The position numbers were made by a program, and so were the translations under genes. The notes beneath the pieces are model-generated. The model had not been told where the DNA came from. It was given only the letters and a program-made list of their open reading frames with translations, and did no database searches. A stretch of 64,000 nt of DNA from Cycas panzhihuaensis (lineage: Eukaryota; Cycadophyta). Positions 22,580 to 32,524 of this stretch are shown in pieces. Numbering within the stretch: the stretch's first letter is position 1; each line of letters starts with the position of its first letter. The DNA lies in the NCBI GenBank assembly GCA_023213395.1, contig CM041465.1, forward strand, positions 206,467,741-206,531,740. Direction: 5' to 3'.

Positions 22580-25155
22580 TGTTTCCCAGCTACTGGGAAT
22601 GGACTCGAGATACATCGATACAGGTTTGTCCAGGTATATTCTCTTACCCTTTTGCCTTGGTTTAATTGAGGTTATTTAGAGTAGGATTGCTTGACATATA
22701 CCTACCTGTGCGCATTGCTTGTCTGCTTGCTCATAATGCATGTGCCTAACGGCACGCCTTCAGCCTATAACGACTCACGGTAGAGGCATTCCTCGTGAAT
22801 CGACACCCCATATGGCGTCTGACCACTCATGATGTCTCCAAAGTTTCGAGATTGTTTCTACCGGTTTGCTTGTTCATCTTTGCGACATGTCGTTTGCGTT
22901 GCCGTCCTTTCTAAGTCAAACTCGATCCTTAGTTAGGACTTTTTGGGTTGTTTTGGGTGCTTGCCTTTGCTGGCATTCCCCAGTGCCTTAATTCATGTTT
23001 AGCCCCGATTTTGCTTCAAAACTTGATTTTCTTTTGCTTTGTTTTCTCTTTCTTTAGTTTCGGACGTCTGGCGGTAAACTAAGTGGTACCACAGAGTTTG
23101 CGTGATCTGCAGTTCTTGCATGATCTGTTGTTTGAAATTTAAAAAGAGAACCACGCGACGATTTACGCTTTTTCGCGAAACTACGGTAACCGCTTCGATG
23201 GGCGCCCTGACATCCCCAACATTCACCTGCTGTGAACAGGGGATAAAGGGAATTTTCCTCCTCTTTTCCAAGACTTTTTGCCCATTTTCAAAACTTTCAA
23301 GAGGATTTTCCAAGAGGCGCACACGGAAAAGGCAGAAAACACATCAAGTTCATGCCACGAATCGAGGAGGGTGAACCAGGCTGCCACTAGTGGATTTTGC
23401 AGGGCCATTACTGCCCCTTACTACTCCACTGACCGACTTTATTCCCCTTGCAGCTGCTCAAGAGATTCAAGGGACTTCTTCAACCAAGAAGCTGCCCCAA
23501 AGACTTACTTCACAGCTCCAACTTCACAAGGAGCCTCTTCCATCCACACTTCAGCAGGACATACTCATAATCAGCCTCCATTTGACCTTCATTGCTGCTG
23601 TTCCTAGTGGCAGGAAGCATGCTTGACCTTTCTACACAAGGTACCCTTTAGTTTTGCTTGCAATTTCTTGTATTTTACTTGCATTTTTCCTTCTTTTCAC
23701 TTGTACTTCCTTCTCTTTTTTTTTACTTGTAAACCTTTGGGCATGCTTGCAATCTTTTTTTTCATTTTATTTAGCAAGCATTCCGCTACTTCTTTCTCCC
23801 CGCTTTACCCCTTTTACCCCATAAATGAAAGTGACCATCATTGGCCATAGCTACCCCGTAGTGCTGTCCTGACCCAAATCCACTTTCCCGGTGTTTCTTT
23901 GGAGTCCCTCATTTTCTCCAAGCCTTCTTTTACTCCTTGCTCGATCAGCCAGAGTAAGGGAGCATACACGAGGATTCGAGGGAGATAGGCGGGGTTCCGT
24001 CCCCCATTGCCGTCCTTCTCCCCAAGGGTTCCGTCCCTTGTCCTCTTCCCCTTACCGTGCACGCTGTCTTAAGGAACAGGTCCAAGGAGTTTAGGGGATT
24101 ATGTCAGGGCATCCGGACCGGTTTGGGATTATCCGCATCCACCTTGTTACCACTTGGCATACTCAGTTCCGCTTTGGGATTATCCGCATCCACCTTGCTA
24201 TACTCAATTCCGCTTTGTGTGTGTGTGTAGCATTTGGTAGTGTAGGAGTATCTCGTGCACTCTTACTTCATTTTTGCTATATTCTAACACATAGCTTAGT
24301 TTATTTAGTTGAGTTGATTTCAGTTTGTAATACATATATATATATATCTCCTTGTATGTTTTGTAGCCTCTCTCCCGAGAGGAAGGTGCTTTTCGTGCTT
24401 TCTTGCAGGATCACGTTAGTGGAGGTGGTGCGTGGAAGCAAACCCATTCTTGGTTAGCTCCCATACGGTATTTTCTCTCCTTTAGTTTTGAGTTTCCTTT
24501 CCGTCCTTTCATTTCATTTGGTTTCGCATGCTCACGGGGAGGTAAGTGAACCCCCTTACCATCGTAAACCGGCGTTGCATACGTGGAGAAAGGAGGAAGA
24601 GAGAGCGGAACCTAGCGAGATTTGTCGTGCTTCTACCTCAAACGCCGGATCCAGGTACCCCTCTTGTTTCCTTCGTGTTACCCTTTATATTAGTCTTGTC
24701 TTTTTGCATCTGCCTGATAGATTAAAAAAAAAATGGGATAAAGAACATAAAGGAAAAGAAAAATTACTTGTTTCTTTGCATTCACTTTTCTGCACTAGTT
24801 TCTTGCTTTACGTAGCATAGTGTAGACACCCCCCCTTTGTGTTGAACCTGAGCTATCCCTTTTGCCGTCTGCTTGTGTGTTGGGTCAGTTGTCCCCCCTT
24901 GCCTTCGTTGCCTTCTCATTGCCTTGAGAAGCCGCAACGTGCGAGGCGCCTCCTCTCCTTCCCGGCCATCTGAAGGGTAGGAAGGCCTCGCTTTGCGGTT
25001 ACACGGAAGCAACCAGGCACCTTGCAGTCCCGAACCTGTGCTCCGGCGCACAGACGTCCTGCGAGGTAAGGTCCTCACTGTCTAGCCTAGTTAGCATAGT
25101 GTTTTTTATATCCCCTTTGCTGGGCGTAGGATCACCGCCCATGAGAGGCGTTTCC
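22580..25155 (+). repeat. RLG-2 5' LTR
   Basis: It starts TGTTTCCCAGCTACTGGG and matches 36291-38858 over its length, with many short insertions and deletions. The 3' end reads GCGTTTCC where the other LTR has GCGTTTCA. It holds a duplicated 25-bp block (TTTGGGATTATCCGCATCC at about 24121 and 24174). The open frames inside it (for example 24101-24457) are not genes: they recur in the other LTR without a conserved frame. Confidence 0.92.
24330..24350 (+). promoter_or_regulatory. Possible TATA element of RLG-2 LTR
   Basis: ACATATATATATATATCTCC follows a TG repeat and is present at the same place in the 3' LTR (about 38031). It could be the core promoter, but nothing else in the sequence fixes the transcription start. 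Confidence 0.3.
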
Positions 25156-25156
25156 T

Positions 25157-25174
25157 TGGCGACCATCTTGGGGC
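25157..25174 (+). other. RLG-2 primer-binding site, probable
   Basis: TGGCGACCATCTTGGGG lies one base after the LTR. It resembles the TGGCGAC...TGGGG primer sites of Tat/Ogre elements, usually assigned to an Arg tRNA, and differs from the initiator-Met sites of the copias. The exact tRNA was not checked. Confidence 0.55.
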
Positions 25175-25428
25175 GCCCGGTTAGGAAGCTAAATTCGCTT
25201 CTCTCTTCCGTTGGTGTTCTTGCCTCTAGGTGAGTTCTCATTCCATGTTTTCCGTTGGGCAACCCCCAACTCGCTTGCATCTCTTTTCTTCTTTTCTCTT
25301 TTTGTTCCTTCTAACAATGCTCGCAAAGGCGTTGCATGTGACGTTTCTCGCGTCGCTTGCGAGGTTTACCTCCGTTGCTAGAAGGCCAATCGCCTCGTTC
25401 CCTTCCATCGTCAAACCCCGAATCGACA

Positions 25429-27560
25429 ATGGAAGGTTACTCATCTGATTGGGCTTACCATTCTATGGCTTCGGGAACTCAAGAATTCCCTGCCTCTATG
25501 CCGGAATTCGCCCATGAGGGCGATGATTCCATATACTACCCTGATGACCATTTTCACCCTGATGACTTTCGCCCTTCCTCCCATGCAGTGGAAGGTTCTG
25601 CTCCTCATGGGACTCACCATCCCACAGGTGAACCTTATGAGGAGCGTCCCGAGGGATCCCCTATATTCGAGATCCCGTCGACTTCGTATGGCTACGAGGA
25701 TACCCCTCCGTAGGCGTAGTTGAGGCGCTTAGCGATATTCCGAAGCATTTCATTGTCGGTACCTAGATGGTTTGAAGAAATGTTGCATAGCGTAGCATCT
25801 TCCTCATCCATCCGCGCCTTCTACAATGATTGATGCCTCTACCGCGCCGCTCGTCTATCTGCGTGTCCACCCTGGCTCCTAGGGCAAGCGTTGCGCTACC
25901 CGCTCTTAGCCGCAGTCATGTTTCTTCAGGACCCGCTCGTGGCATGACCTTTCCCTAACTCGAAAATTGACATCTGGCTCCCAATAACGCATGCGCCACC
26001 TTCAAGCGTGGCACCGCGTTTCCTAGTAAACCTCGAGGGCACGCTTCTTCTTAGATTGGATATGTAGGACCCACTCCTACATACATTCCTAGCTTCGGTG
26101 GTGGTCCTTCCCTTCGTGCCCCGGGTTACATATCTCAACCTTGGGGCGGGGTTAGAAACCATCTCCACATATGGGGTAGGCGTTGCACCCATATGGGATT
26201 GCGCCACCCTACGGGTGGCCCCTATGGGCAAAACCCGGTTCCCCAACCTACGTTTCCATCATCTAGTGCAACTCTCGTTCTTTGCGTCATCGCAAGGAGT
26301 ATACCTCCTTTACAGAGCATTTACGTAACCCCTTTCCAACAAGGGGCGTTTCCCCAAGGAGGGATAGGTTTACCACCCCCATCCATTCCTTTGCCAGTCG
26401 TCGATCCATTAGCCCAAGCGAGGATACGTCCTTTCGTGGACTACAGGTTAACGCCATTATCCGTTAAGTCGCTAAGGACCAACTTGCCTCCTCACCCCCC
26501 TGAAGTTCCCAAATTTGACCGAACTTCGTCATGAAGACCCAAGAGCATGTCTGTGACTTTTCTATGGCGTGCATCGATTATTGGGCTTCGACCATATCTT
26601 GATAAACTCCTTACGGTCCTTGCGAGGCGGCGCCCTCAAGTGGTTTCTGCCTTCAGCCCATTCGATCTCCTCATTCCGGATTGGTGGGCGAGTTCGTCAA
26701 CTATTTTGAAGTAGCGTCTGATTGAAAGCGGAATGAAGCGCTCTGTCATAAACAAGGCCACAACGAGATGAGCGTGACTTTGTGCGACACTTTCATGATC
26801 TTCTTCACTCTACCAAGGCCACGTTGCACGAAGAGTTGAGCGAGATCTCTTTGTCGATGCACTTCACCAAAGTGCATGTGGAAATCCTCAAGATGGGGGC
26901 AACCACATGTGGTCGCGATTACGAGGTGCTTGGCTGGAGGCTATTGAGATCGGTGGACTCAAGAAACCTCCTAGGCCCTCGCAGCGTCGCGAGGCACCTC
27001 CCCAGAAGGAGACCAAACCTTCGCGACCGCTAGATGCCTCTCATCCGTGAGAGGACCTAGATCCCCTTACCTCCGCTATTCGCTCGTTCGAGCGAGCGAT
27101 GAAAGGAGTTAAAACTCCGACCTCCTTCGTAGGCCTCTCATAAACACATGCGGCGGGCTTCTCGTGCGATGCCTCCCAAAGGGGGCAACACCCAACGTTC
27201 TCAAGCAAGGAGGATCGATCCTCCCCTTGAGAAGAGGTGGTGCTCCATCCACGGGGAGTGTTTCCATGACGATGCGTTCTTGGGCACGGCACCCCACGGC
27301 CCGCCCGGCGTGATTCGTCCCCCAAGCGAGCATCGAGGCCTAACCTCGATCAGCCTGTTCATAGAGACCCGTTCCCCAAACATGGGGAATGTGGTCGCGT
27401 TGTTCAGCAAAGGAACAATCAGAATCGGGATAGGTCTCCCGATCCTCGCCCTTCGCATGGTAGAGGGAAGGGTGCACGAAGGTCACCTTCCCCTTCGCGC
27501 TCCCCTGATCGCCGTGCTTCATCACCTTCGCGGTCCCGTAACAAGGGAAAGAAGGTGATC
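25429..27560 (+). pseudogene. RLG-2 gag
   Basis: The first ATG (25429) opens a 94-codon acidic N-terminus (MEGYSSDWAYHSMA onward) that stops at 25713. Gag-like sequence continues in shifting frames: a Pro/Gly-rich stretch at 26193-26534 ends in PPEVPKFDRTSS. It is followed by SLRGGALKWFLPSAHSI and, at about 26780, FVRHFHDLLH with LSEISLSMHFTK, the helical core of gypsy capsid. Near 27235 WCSIHGECFHDDAF resembles the CxxH...HD zinc-binding motif of Tat gag. A Ser/Arg-type basic tail follows. At least four frameshifts are needed to read through. Confidence 0.75.
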
Positions 27561-28330
27561 CAAATGCTTGAGACCACTCCTCTTTACGCTTTAACCCAGT
27601 CTCAAGTCGCGAAGGAGGCAGCAGGTGCCTCTGCGTCCGTCTCGCAACCCGATCCCCCTCCGGAAGTTGTTCCTCCGGAGATTCTTGCACTTCCTAAGAG
27701 TATTCCCGTCCACCCAGGTTGATTCGACTTTAGGAGAGCCCTTACCCAACCTACAGGAAGGGGTAAGCCCTTCTCCGTAGTCGAAGAACTCCTTACTGTG
27801 GCTGCCGGGATGTCCATCATGGACGTCTTGAGAAGTTGCCCAGCAGCGCTCCTCTTAGAAGCTCTTGGATCGAATGACGCGTCCATTCATGCCTTGGGTA
27901 CAACCCCAAGCAGTGAGCCCGTTATCTCCTTTGATCCCAGAGATCTTCCCGCGTCTAGTGGAAGGGGCATGATGGAACTTCCCTTTCACTATCACCATAG
28001 ATACTCCCAGGTGCGTTGCGGAGGCGAGTCGTGGACAACGGTTCTTCCGTCAATGCCATGCATTTACGTGTTATGCAAGAGCTTGGCGTTTCCGCCTTGG
28101 AACCTATTCCATGGCGTTGTCAGGGTTATGATGGTACCGAGAAGACTCCCTTAGGATCTGTCTCGATACCCCTTACCCTCGAGGATAAGACCATCGTTAC
28201 CGACATCGTCGTCCTCGATGTCGATGTTAATTACAACTTGCTTCTGGATCGGCCATGGCTTGACCAAATGGGAGCCGTGTGTTCTACCATTGAGGCGGCT
28301 TAAATTCGTCCATAATGGACAAATGAAAGT
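27561..28330 (+). pseudogene. RLG-2 protease
   Basis: The N-terminal linker includes GMSIMDVLRSCPAALLLEAL and a DLPASSGRGMMELPFHY strand. One frameshift at about 28015 leads into the retropepsin: VVDNGSSVNAMHLRVMQEL (active site D-N-G-S-S near 28023), then GYDGTEKTPLGSVSIPL, IVVLDVDVNYNLLLDRPW and MGAVCSTIEAA. DNGSS and LLxRPW are hallmarks of Tat/Ogre and Athila-group proteases. The active-site Asp is kept. Confidence 0.88.
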
Positions 28331-29130
28331 TGTCTCCCACGAACAATCGCTTGCCAAACCAGCTAGGCCTTGGCCCGGGCAGCGTGACCATACGAAGGGA
28401 AACAAACGCCCTTCTGACCATGTCTCAGCTTGCTTGATCGGAATCCTCGATTCCTCTTACCAAGAAGAAAGTCCCGCACCTTCTTCTCCTGCGTTGACGC
28501 GTTTCGCCCCCATTGGTATCGGCAGCTATGGGTATCTCGCCGTGTTCGATGACGACGAGTCCCATAGCGAGGATGAGGACCGTCCTCACCCGGTTTCGTT
28601 TCTCCGCGCTAGTGTGGGGCATCCTCCTAGTCCTAGGTTTCCTCCTATGACCTCTTTTGTTGTAGAGCCATGCCACTTTCACATGTCACATGACATTGCG
28701 CATGCTGATCATCATGTCCCTGGCTCTTCCATCTCGTCACCTCCCATTGGTGACGATGTCGAAGGTCCCTCTTGCCTTTACGAGGACCTCTCCTTGACTC
28801 TCCTTGAGTCTTTTAGGGATGATGGGCGGTTTCGGGCCATCTGGGTCCTATCGCTCCCACGCTATCCGCGCCTCGTCTGTTCAAGCCGGATCATCCATGG
28901 GGTGGACTACTTGAAGGCAACCGAACTTCTTCAGCTGCCATTTGGTTCCATCTTGAGGGTTTGCCTCCTAGTCACCACAAGCATGGCCACCAGAAGGTCT
29001 TAGTGATTGGGTCCTCATTAGTTGACCCAATCCCCTCTTCCATTCCCCCTTGGGTTGATCTTGCCCCTCCATTTCGAGGAGGGGAATGCCATGTGCATGG
29101 GGGCAACCCAGGACATAGTCCTTGCCCCGG
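28331..29130 (+). pseudogene. RLG-2 protease-RT spacer region
   Basis: The open frame 28218-29003 covers most of this. It reads as a Ser/Pro-rich, acidic linker (VFDDDESHSEDEDRPHP) with no enzymatic motif. Tat elements normally have a long variable linker here. Its end (LLQLPFGSILRVCL) resembles the segment just before RT. It may contain shifted frames, so the exact protein is uncertain. Confidence 0.5.
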
Positions 29131-29970
29131 ACAAGGTCATCAAGGTAGGAGCGGAATGCACTCGGCGAAGTGAGGGAGTCGCCCCTACATTACGAGAATT
29201 CCGCGATGTATTCGCGGGGGATTACTCGGACATGAAGGGCATTGACCCTCCATCGTTACGCGCAACCTTCGACCTTTCACGGCGCTCGCCACGTGCGTCG
29301 AGCGGCGTCCTTCACGAAGCTTTCGGTGCGTTAAGATGGAAGTTGAGAAGCTTCTGGAAGCAGGGCTCATTTCCTCCATCGATTACCCCAAGTGGGTATC
29401 GAATATCGTTCATGTTGCTAAGAAGAACGGGACCATTCGCATTTGTGTCGATTTTCGCGACATAAACAACGCTTGTCCTAAGGATAACTTTCCCCTTCCC
29501 TTCATCGATCAAATAATCGGCCAAATGCAATTTGGATTCGAAGTTATGTCCTTGATGGATGGCTTCTCCGGCTATAATTAGATTCAGATTTCTCCCGAAG
29601 ACCACCATAAGACGGCCTTTACTACACCATGGGGCACCTTTGCCTACAAGGCAATGCCCTTTGGTCTTAAAAATGCAGGGGCTACTTATCAAAGAGCCAT
29701 GCATTTTATCTTTCATGACCTCATCAACAATACGATGGAGGTCTTCATGGATGACATGATGGGCCTTTCCCGTTCCAGAGCCCATCATCTCTCTCAGGCT
29801 TTGCGTGCCATCTTCGCAAGATGCCCCAAGTACCATGTTAGTTTAAACCCGCTGAAATGCATGTTTGCCGTTACTTCGGGCAAACTCCTTGGTTTCCTCA
29901 TGTCTCGTGAGGAATCCGGATCGATCCGGGAAAAAGTCAAGGCGATCATTGACATCTGCCTTTAGGACCC
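29131..29970 (+). pseudogene. RLG-2 reverse transcriptase
   Basis: The entry segment APTLREFRDVFAGDYSDMKG is followed by a frameshift near 29335. After it, one frame runs 29336-29965 with a single internal TAG at a Gln position (29579). Motifs in order are VEKLLEAGLISSIDYP, KKNGTIRICVDFRDIN, CPKDNFPLPFIDQI, MDGFSGYN, TAFTTPWGTFAYKAMPFG, LKNAGATYQRAM and the catalytic FMDDM (29744-29758). This is the non-chromovirus plant gypsy pattern. RT is the best preserved domain of the element. Confidence 0.93.
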
Positions 29971-30420
29971 AACAACAAATTAAGTCGTTTCTAAGCGGGC
30001 TTGGTTTCTTGAGGCATTTTTTTGATTTCGCCATAAGCGCCGGGCCTCTTACAAACCTATTGAAGAAAGGAGCCCTTTTATGCAGTCGAACAAGACCCAA
30101 AAGGCCTTCGTGGGACTCGAGGAAGCTCTCGTTTAGCCCCTCTGGCAGCACCTACTCGCTTCGATAGGCCCTTCATCCTGTACACCTCGGCAACCGACGA
30201 ATCCCTCGGCGCAATGCTCGCACGGGAGGACGATTCAGGAATCGAGAGGGCCATTTATTTCATCAGCCACACTCTCGTTGTCGTTGAATTAAACTATCCC
30301 CTAGAAAGAATGCCTCTCCTTGGTCCATGCGACCAAGAAATTTCAGCATTACTTGCTCGGTAATACGACCAAGGTGATCGTCCAATCCCTTGCGTTATTT
30401 GCTTACCGTTCGGTTGTGGT
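29971..30420 (+). pseudogene. RLG-2 gypsy-type RNase H (first RNase H)
   Basis: After a frameshift, the connection region SFLSGLGFLRHFFDFA and PLTNLLKKGALL leads to the RNase H fold: RFDRPFILYTSATDESLGAML, AREDDSGIERAIYFISHTL and VELNYP, then a frameshift and FLLARKFQHYLLG-like wording to about 30360. The C-terminal third, including the last catalytic Asp motif, is not recognisable. The stretch 30420-30735 before integrase contains no second RNase H. Confidence 0.75.
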
Positions 30421-30735
30421 GGGCGGGCGGTAGTTGGTAATCTGCTTCAGAAGTCGACTTGCAAGTCGTCAGCGAAATCGAAGAAGGAATGATAGTAGCG
30501 AGCAGGTTAGCCGATGCTACCATTCCCAGCGGCGATGTTCTGTTGGCGACTCCTTCGAACGAATCTATTATGAGTCAAGATGTTCCTCCTCACCCACTCG
30601 TAGGCGGTAGTGGTATGGTAACGATATGCGATATCGACTCGTGAGAATATCGCCCGGCCCGACAATAAGGTTAGGTCGCGCATCGCGTAACTGCTAACAA
30701 CACCTCCTCGTGGGCGGGGTGTTGTACAAGAGATC
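30421..30735 (+). other. Spacer between RNase H and integrase
   Basis: About 315 bp with an open frame (30459-30644) but no known motif. In many Tat elements an archaeal-like RNase H lies at this point; here I see none. Confidence 0.5.
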
Positions 30736-31831
30736 TTTCGATGGGATCACCTTCAACTGCGTCGCTCGTGAAGCGGACCAAATACTGCGAATGCCACCAT
30801 GGCATTTGTGGGGGCCACTTTGAGGGGCAATCCATGGCCCAAAGGATCCTCGCATGGGCTATTCTTGGTAGTCCTTGTTTGGGGCGCCCATGCATGTGCC
30901 CTTAGATGTCGGCGATGCTTGGGAGCACGCATGATGTCTCTCACATACCTTGAGGCATTGCACCCCATCGTGTCTCAGGTGGCCCTTTTCCCAATGGGGT
31001 TTAGACCTCATTGGGGCTATATCACCGCCATCTTACGCACAACATAAATATATCTTACCGCTACGAATACTTTACTAAATGGGCGAGGCAATCCCTCACA
31101 TCTACTACCCCTAGCAAGGCGATAGCCACCTTCGTCTACCGGCCAATTATCATCGTTTGAATTCTAGGCGTCCTAATTACGGATAATGGAACTTCCTTCG
31201 TAATAAGGAAATGGATGGTGTGCGAGAAGTTCAAAATCTACGCACAAGACATCATCCCTTATTACCCCCAAGCTAACGGGCAAGTTGAATCTTTCAACAA
31301 GGCGCTCGTTGGCATCTTGAAAAGCGTGCCCAGTCTCAAAGAGACTGGCATATCCAGCTCCCTTCCACTCTATGCGCTTATCGCACCTCCATCCGGACAG
31401 CTACCGGGATGACCCCGTTCTCGTTAGTTTACGGAACCGAAGCGATACTCCCGTTGGAAATGGAGATCCCTTCTCTTCGGGTTTCCCTTTGAGGCCTCAT
31501 TGATGAGGAGTCTATCCGTCAGGCTCGTCTCCTAGACCTCGAAGCCCTGGATGAGAAGCGCTTAGCGGCTTACCAAGCGAACCTCGCTTCGAAATCCCAT
31601 TTGCAACGGACACACGACAAACGTCTTCGTGCTCGTCCTTTGTGTCCCGGGGACCACGTCCTCAAACTGGAGTATCTTTACGATCGCTTGGCCAAATACT
31701 GGCCCAAGTGGGTAGGCCCCTTTGTCGTTCTCGAAAGCCTCGATAACGGCGCATACAGGATCATCACTTTGGACGGCTTGGAATTTGAGAAAGCGATCAA
31801 TGGGAAATTCCTCAAGAAATTTTACGCGTGA
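30736..31831 (+). pseudogene. RLG-2 integrase
   Basis: The zinc-binding N-terminus reads CHHGICGGHFEGQSMAQRIL, then a Cys pair CMCP, in the expected HHCC order. The core shows YEYFTKWA, where the usual first catalytic Asp of TDYFTKW is Glu; then ITDNGTSF (second Asp) and PYYPQANGQVESFNKAL (catalytic Glu present) at 31165-31330. The C-terminal domain at 31601-31831 reads RPLCPGDHVLKLEYLYDRL, WPKWVGPFVVLE, NGAYRIITLDG and FLKKFYA, ending at TGA 31831. Stops and frameshifts separate the parts. No chromodomain follows, in line with the Tat branch. Confidence 0.87.
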
Positions 31832-32307
31832 TCTCTCCGTTCTTTTCTCCGCCATGCTCCGAAACGAGCCTAAACTACCATTTTAAATTGTTCCCATTCC
31901 TCCCAACCACGGGTAGAATGGCAATTTAAGATGGATTTTCGATTCTTCTTAGGTTCTTCATGGAACTCGCTTTCCCGTGTGCTCTTGAACCTTTGTCCTC
32001 TATTTGGGCATCCCCAACTAGGGGCGGCCATGGAGTATCGTTACTTCTCTCTCGTGCTTGTCGTTTCCTTCGCATATTCCGCTATGCTCCCCTGTGGACG
32101 TGCATGTCGCCCTATTTTCTAACCTCACACCTCTCGATCGCCTGCCTTGCGGTGGATGTGTGTGCTCTGTTAAATACGGTCATACATGGAAGGAAACACA
32201 TGCATATGTTACAACAAAATATTCATTTACAAAAGTAAACCATACATGCTATCTCTATCATACATGATACACACCATTTCATGTCAAAATGGGGTTCCAG
32301 TTACCCC

Positions 32308-32308
<1 letters not shown>
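31832..32308 (+). other. Post-integrase spacer
   Basis: No coding signal that I can support. The overlapping short frames are noise. It leads into the TA repeat. Confidence 0.5.

Positions 32309-32397
<89 letters not shown>
32309..32397. repeat. TA dinucleotide microsatellite, about 44 units
   Basis: An uninterrupted TA run of 89 bp lies between integrase and the 3' end of the antisense gene. It spawns artefact frames of alternating Tyr and Ile. Its perfection contrasts with the decayed surroundings, so it is probably young or kept by slippage. Confidence 0.97.
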
Positions 32398-32399
<2 letters not shown>

Positions 32400-32524
32400 A
32401 AATGTCATAGTACATCGTGTATGTGGGAAGCTGGGATCCTTGCAGGGGGAGTACAATCATGTGAGTCTACATATGACCCCCTGGAGGCCCGCGCTTTCCC
32501 GTCAAAATCATACATATGTGTCTC

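Noticed and set aside
23690-23850. Open frame in the RLG-2 LTR resembling a membrane protein (Phe/Leu-rich)
   Set aside because: It is a T-rich tract; the same tract recurs at 37400-37540 in the other LTR, and there is no coding context.
24101-24200. Tandem TTTGGGATTATCCGCATCC as a transposon terminal repeat
   Set aside because: It is a direct duplication inside one LTR only, without target duplication or inverted ends.
24101-24820. Open frames of 110-118 codons in the RLG-2 LTR
   Set aside because: They lie in both LTRs, the frame is not conserved between copies and no motif is seen.
29312-29836. 174-codon minus-strand frame
   Set aside because: Shadow of the plus-strand RT, which has all conserved motifs.
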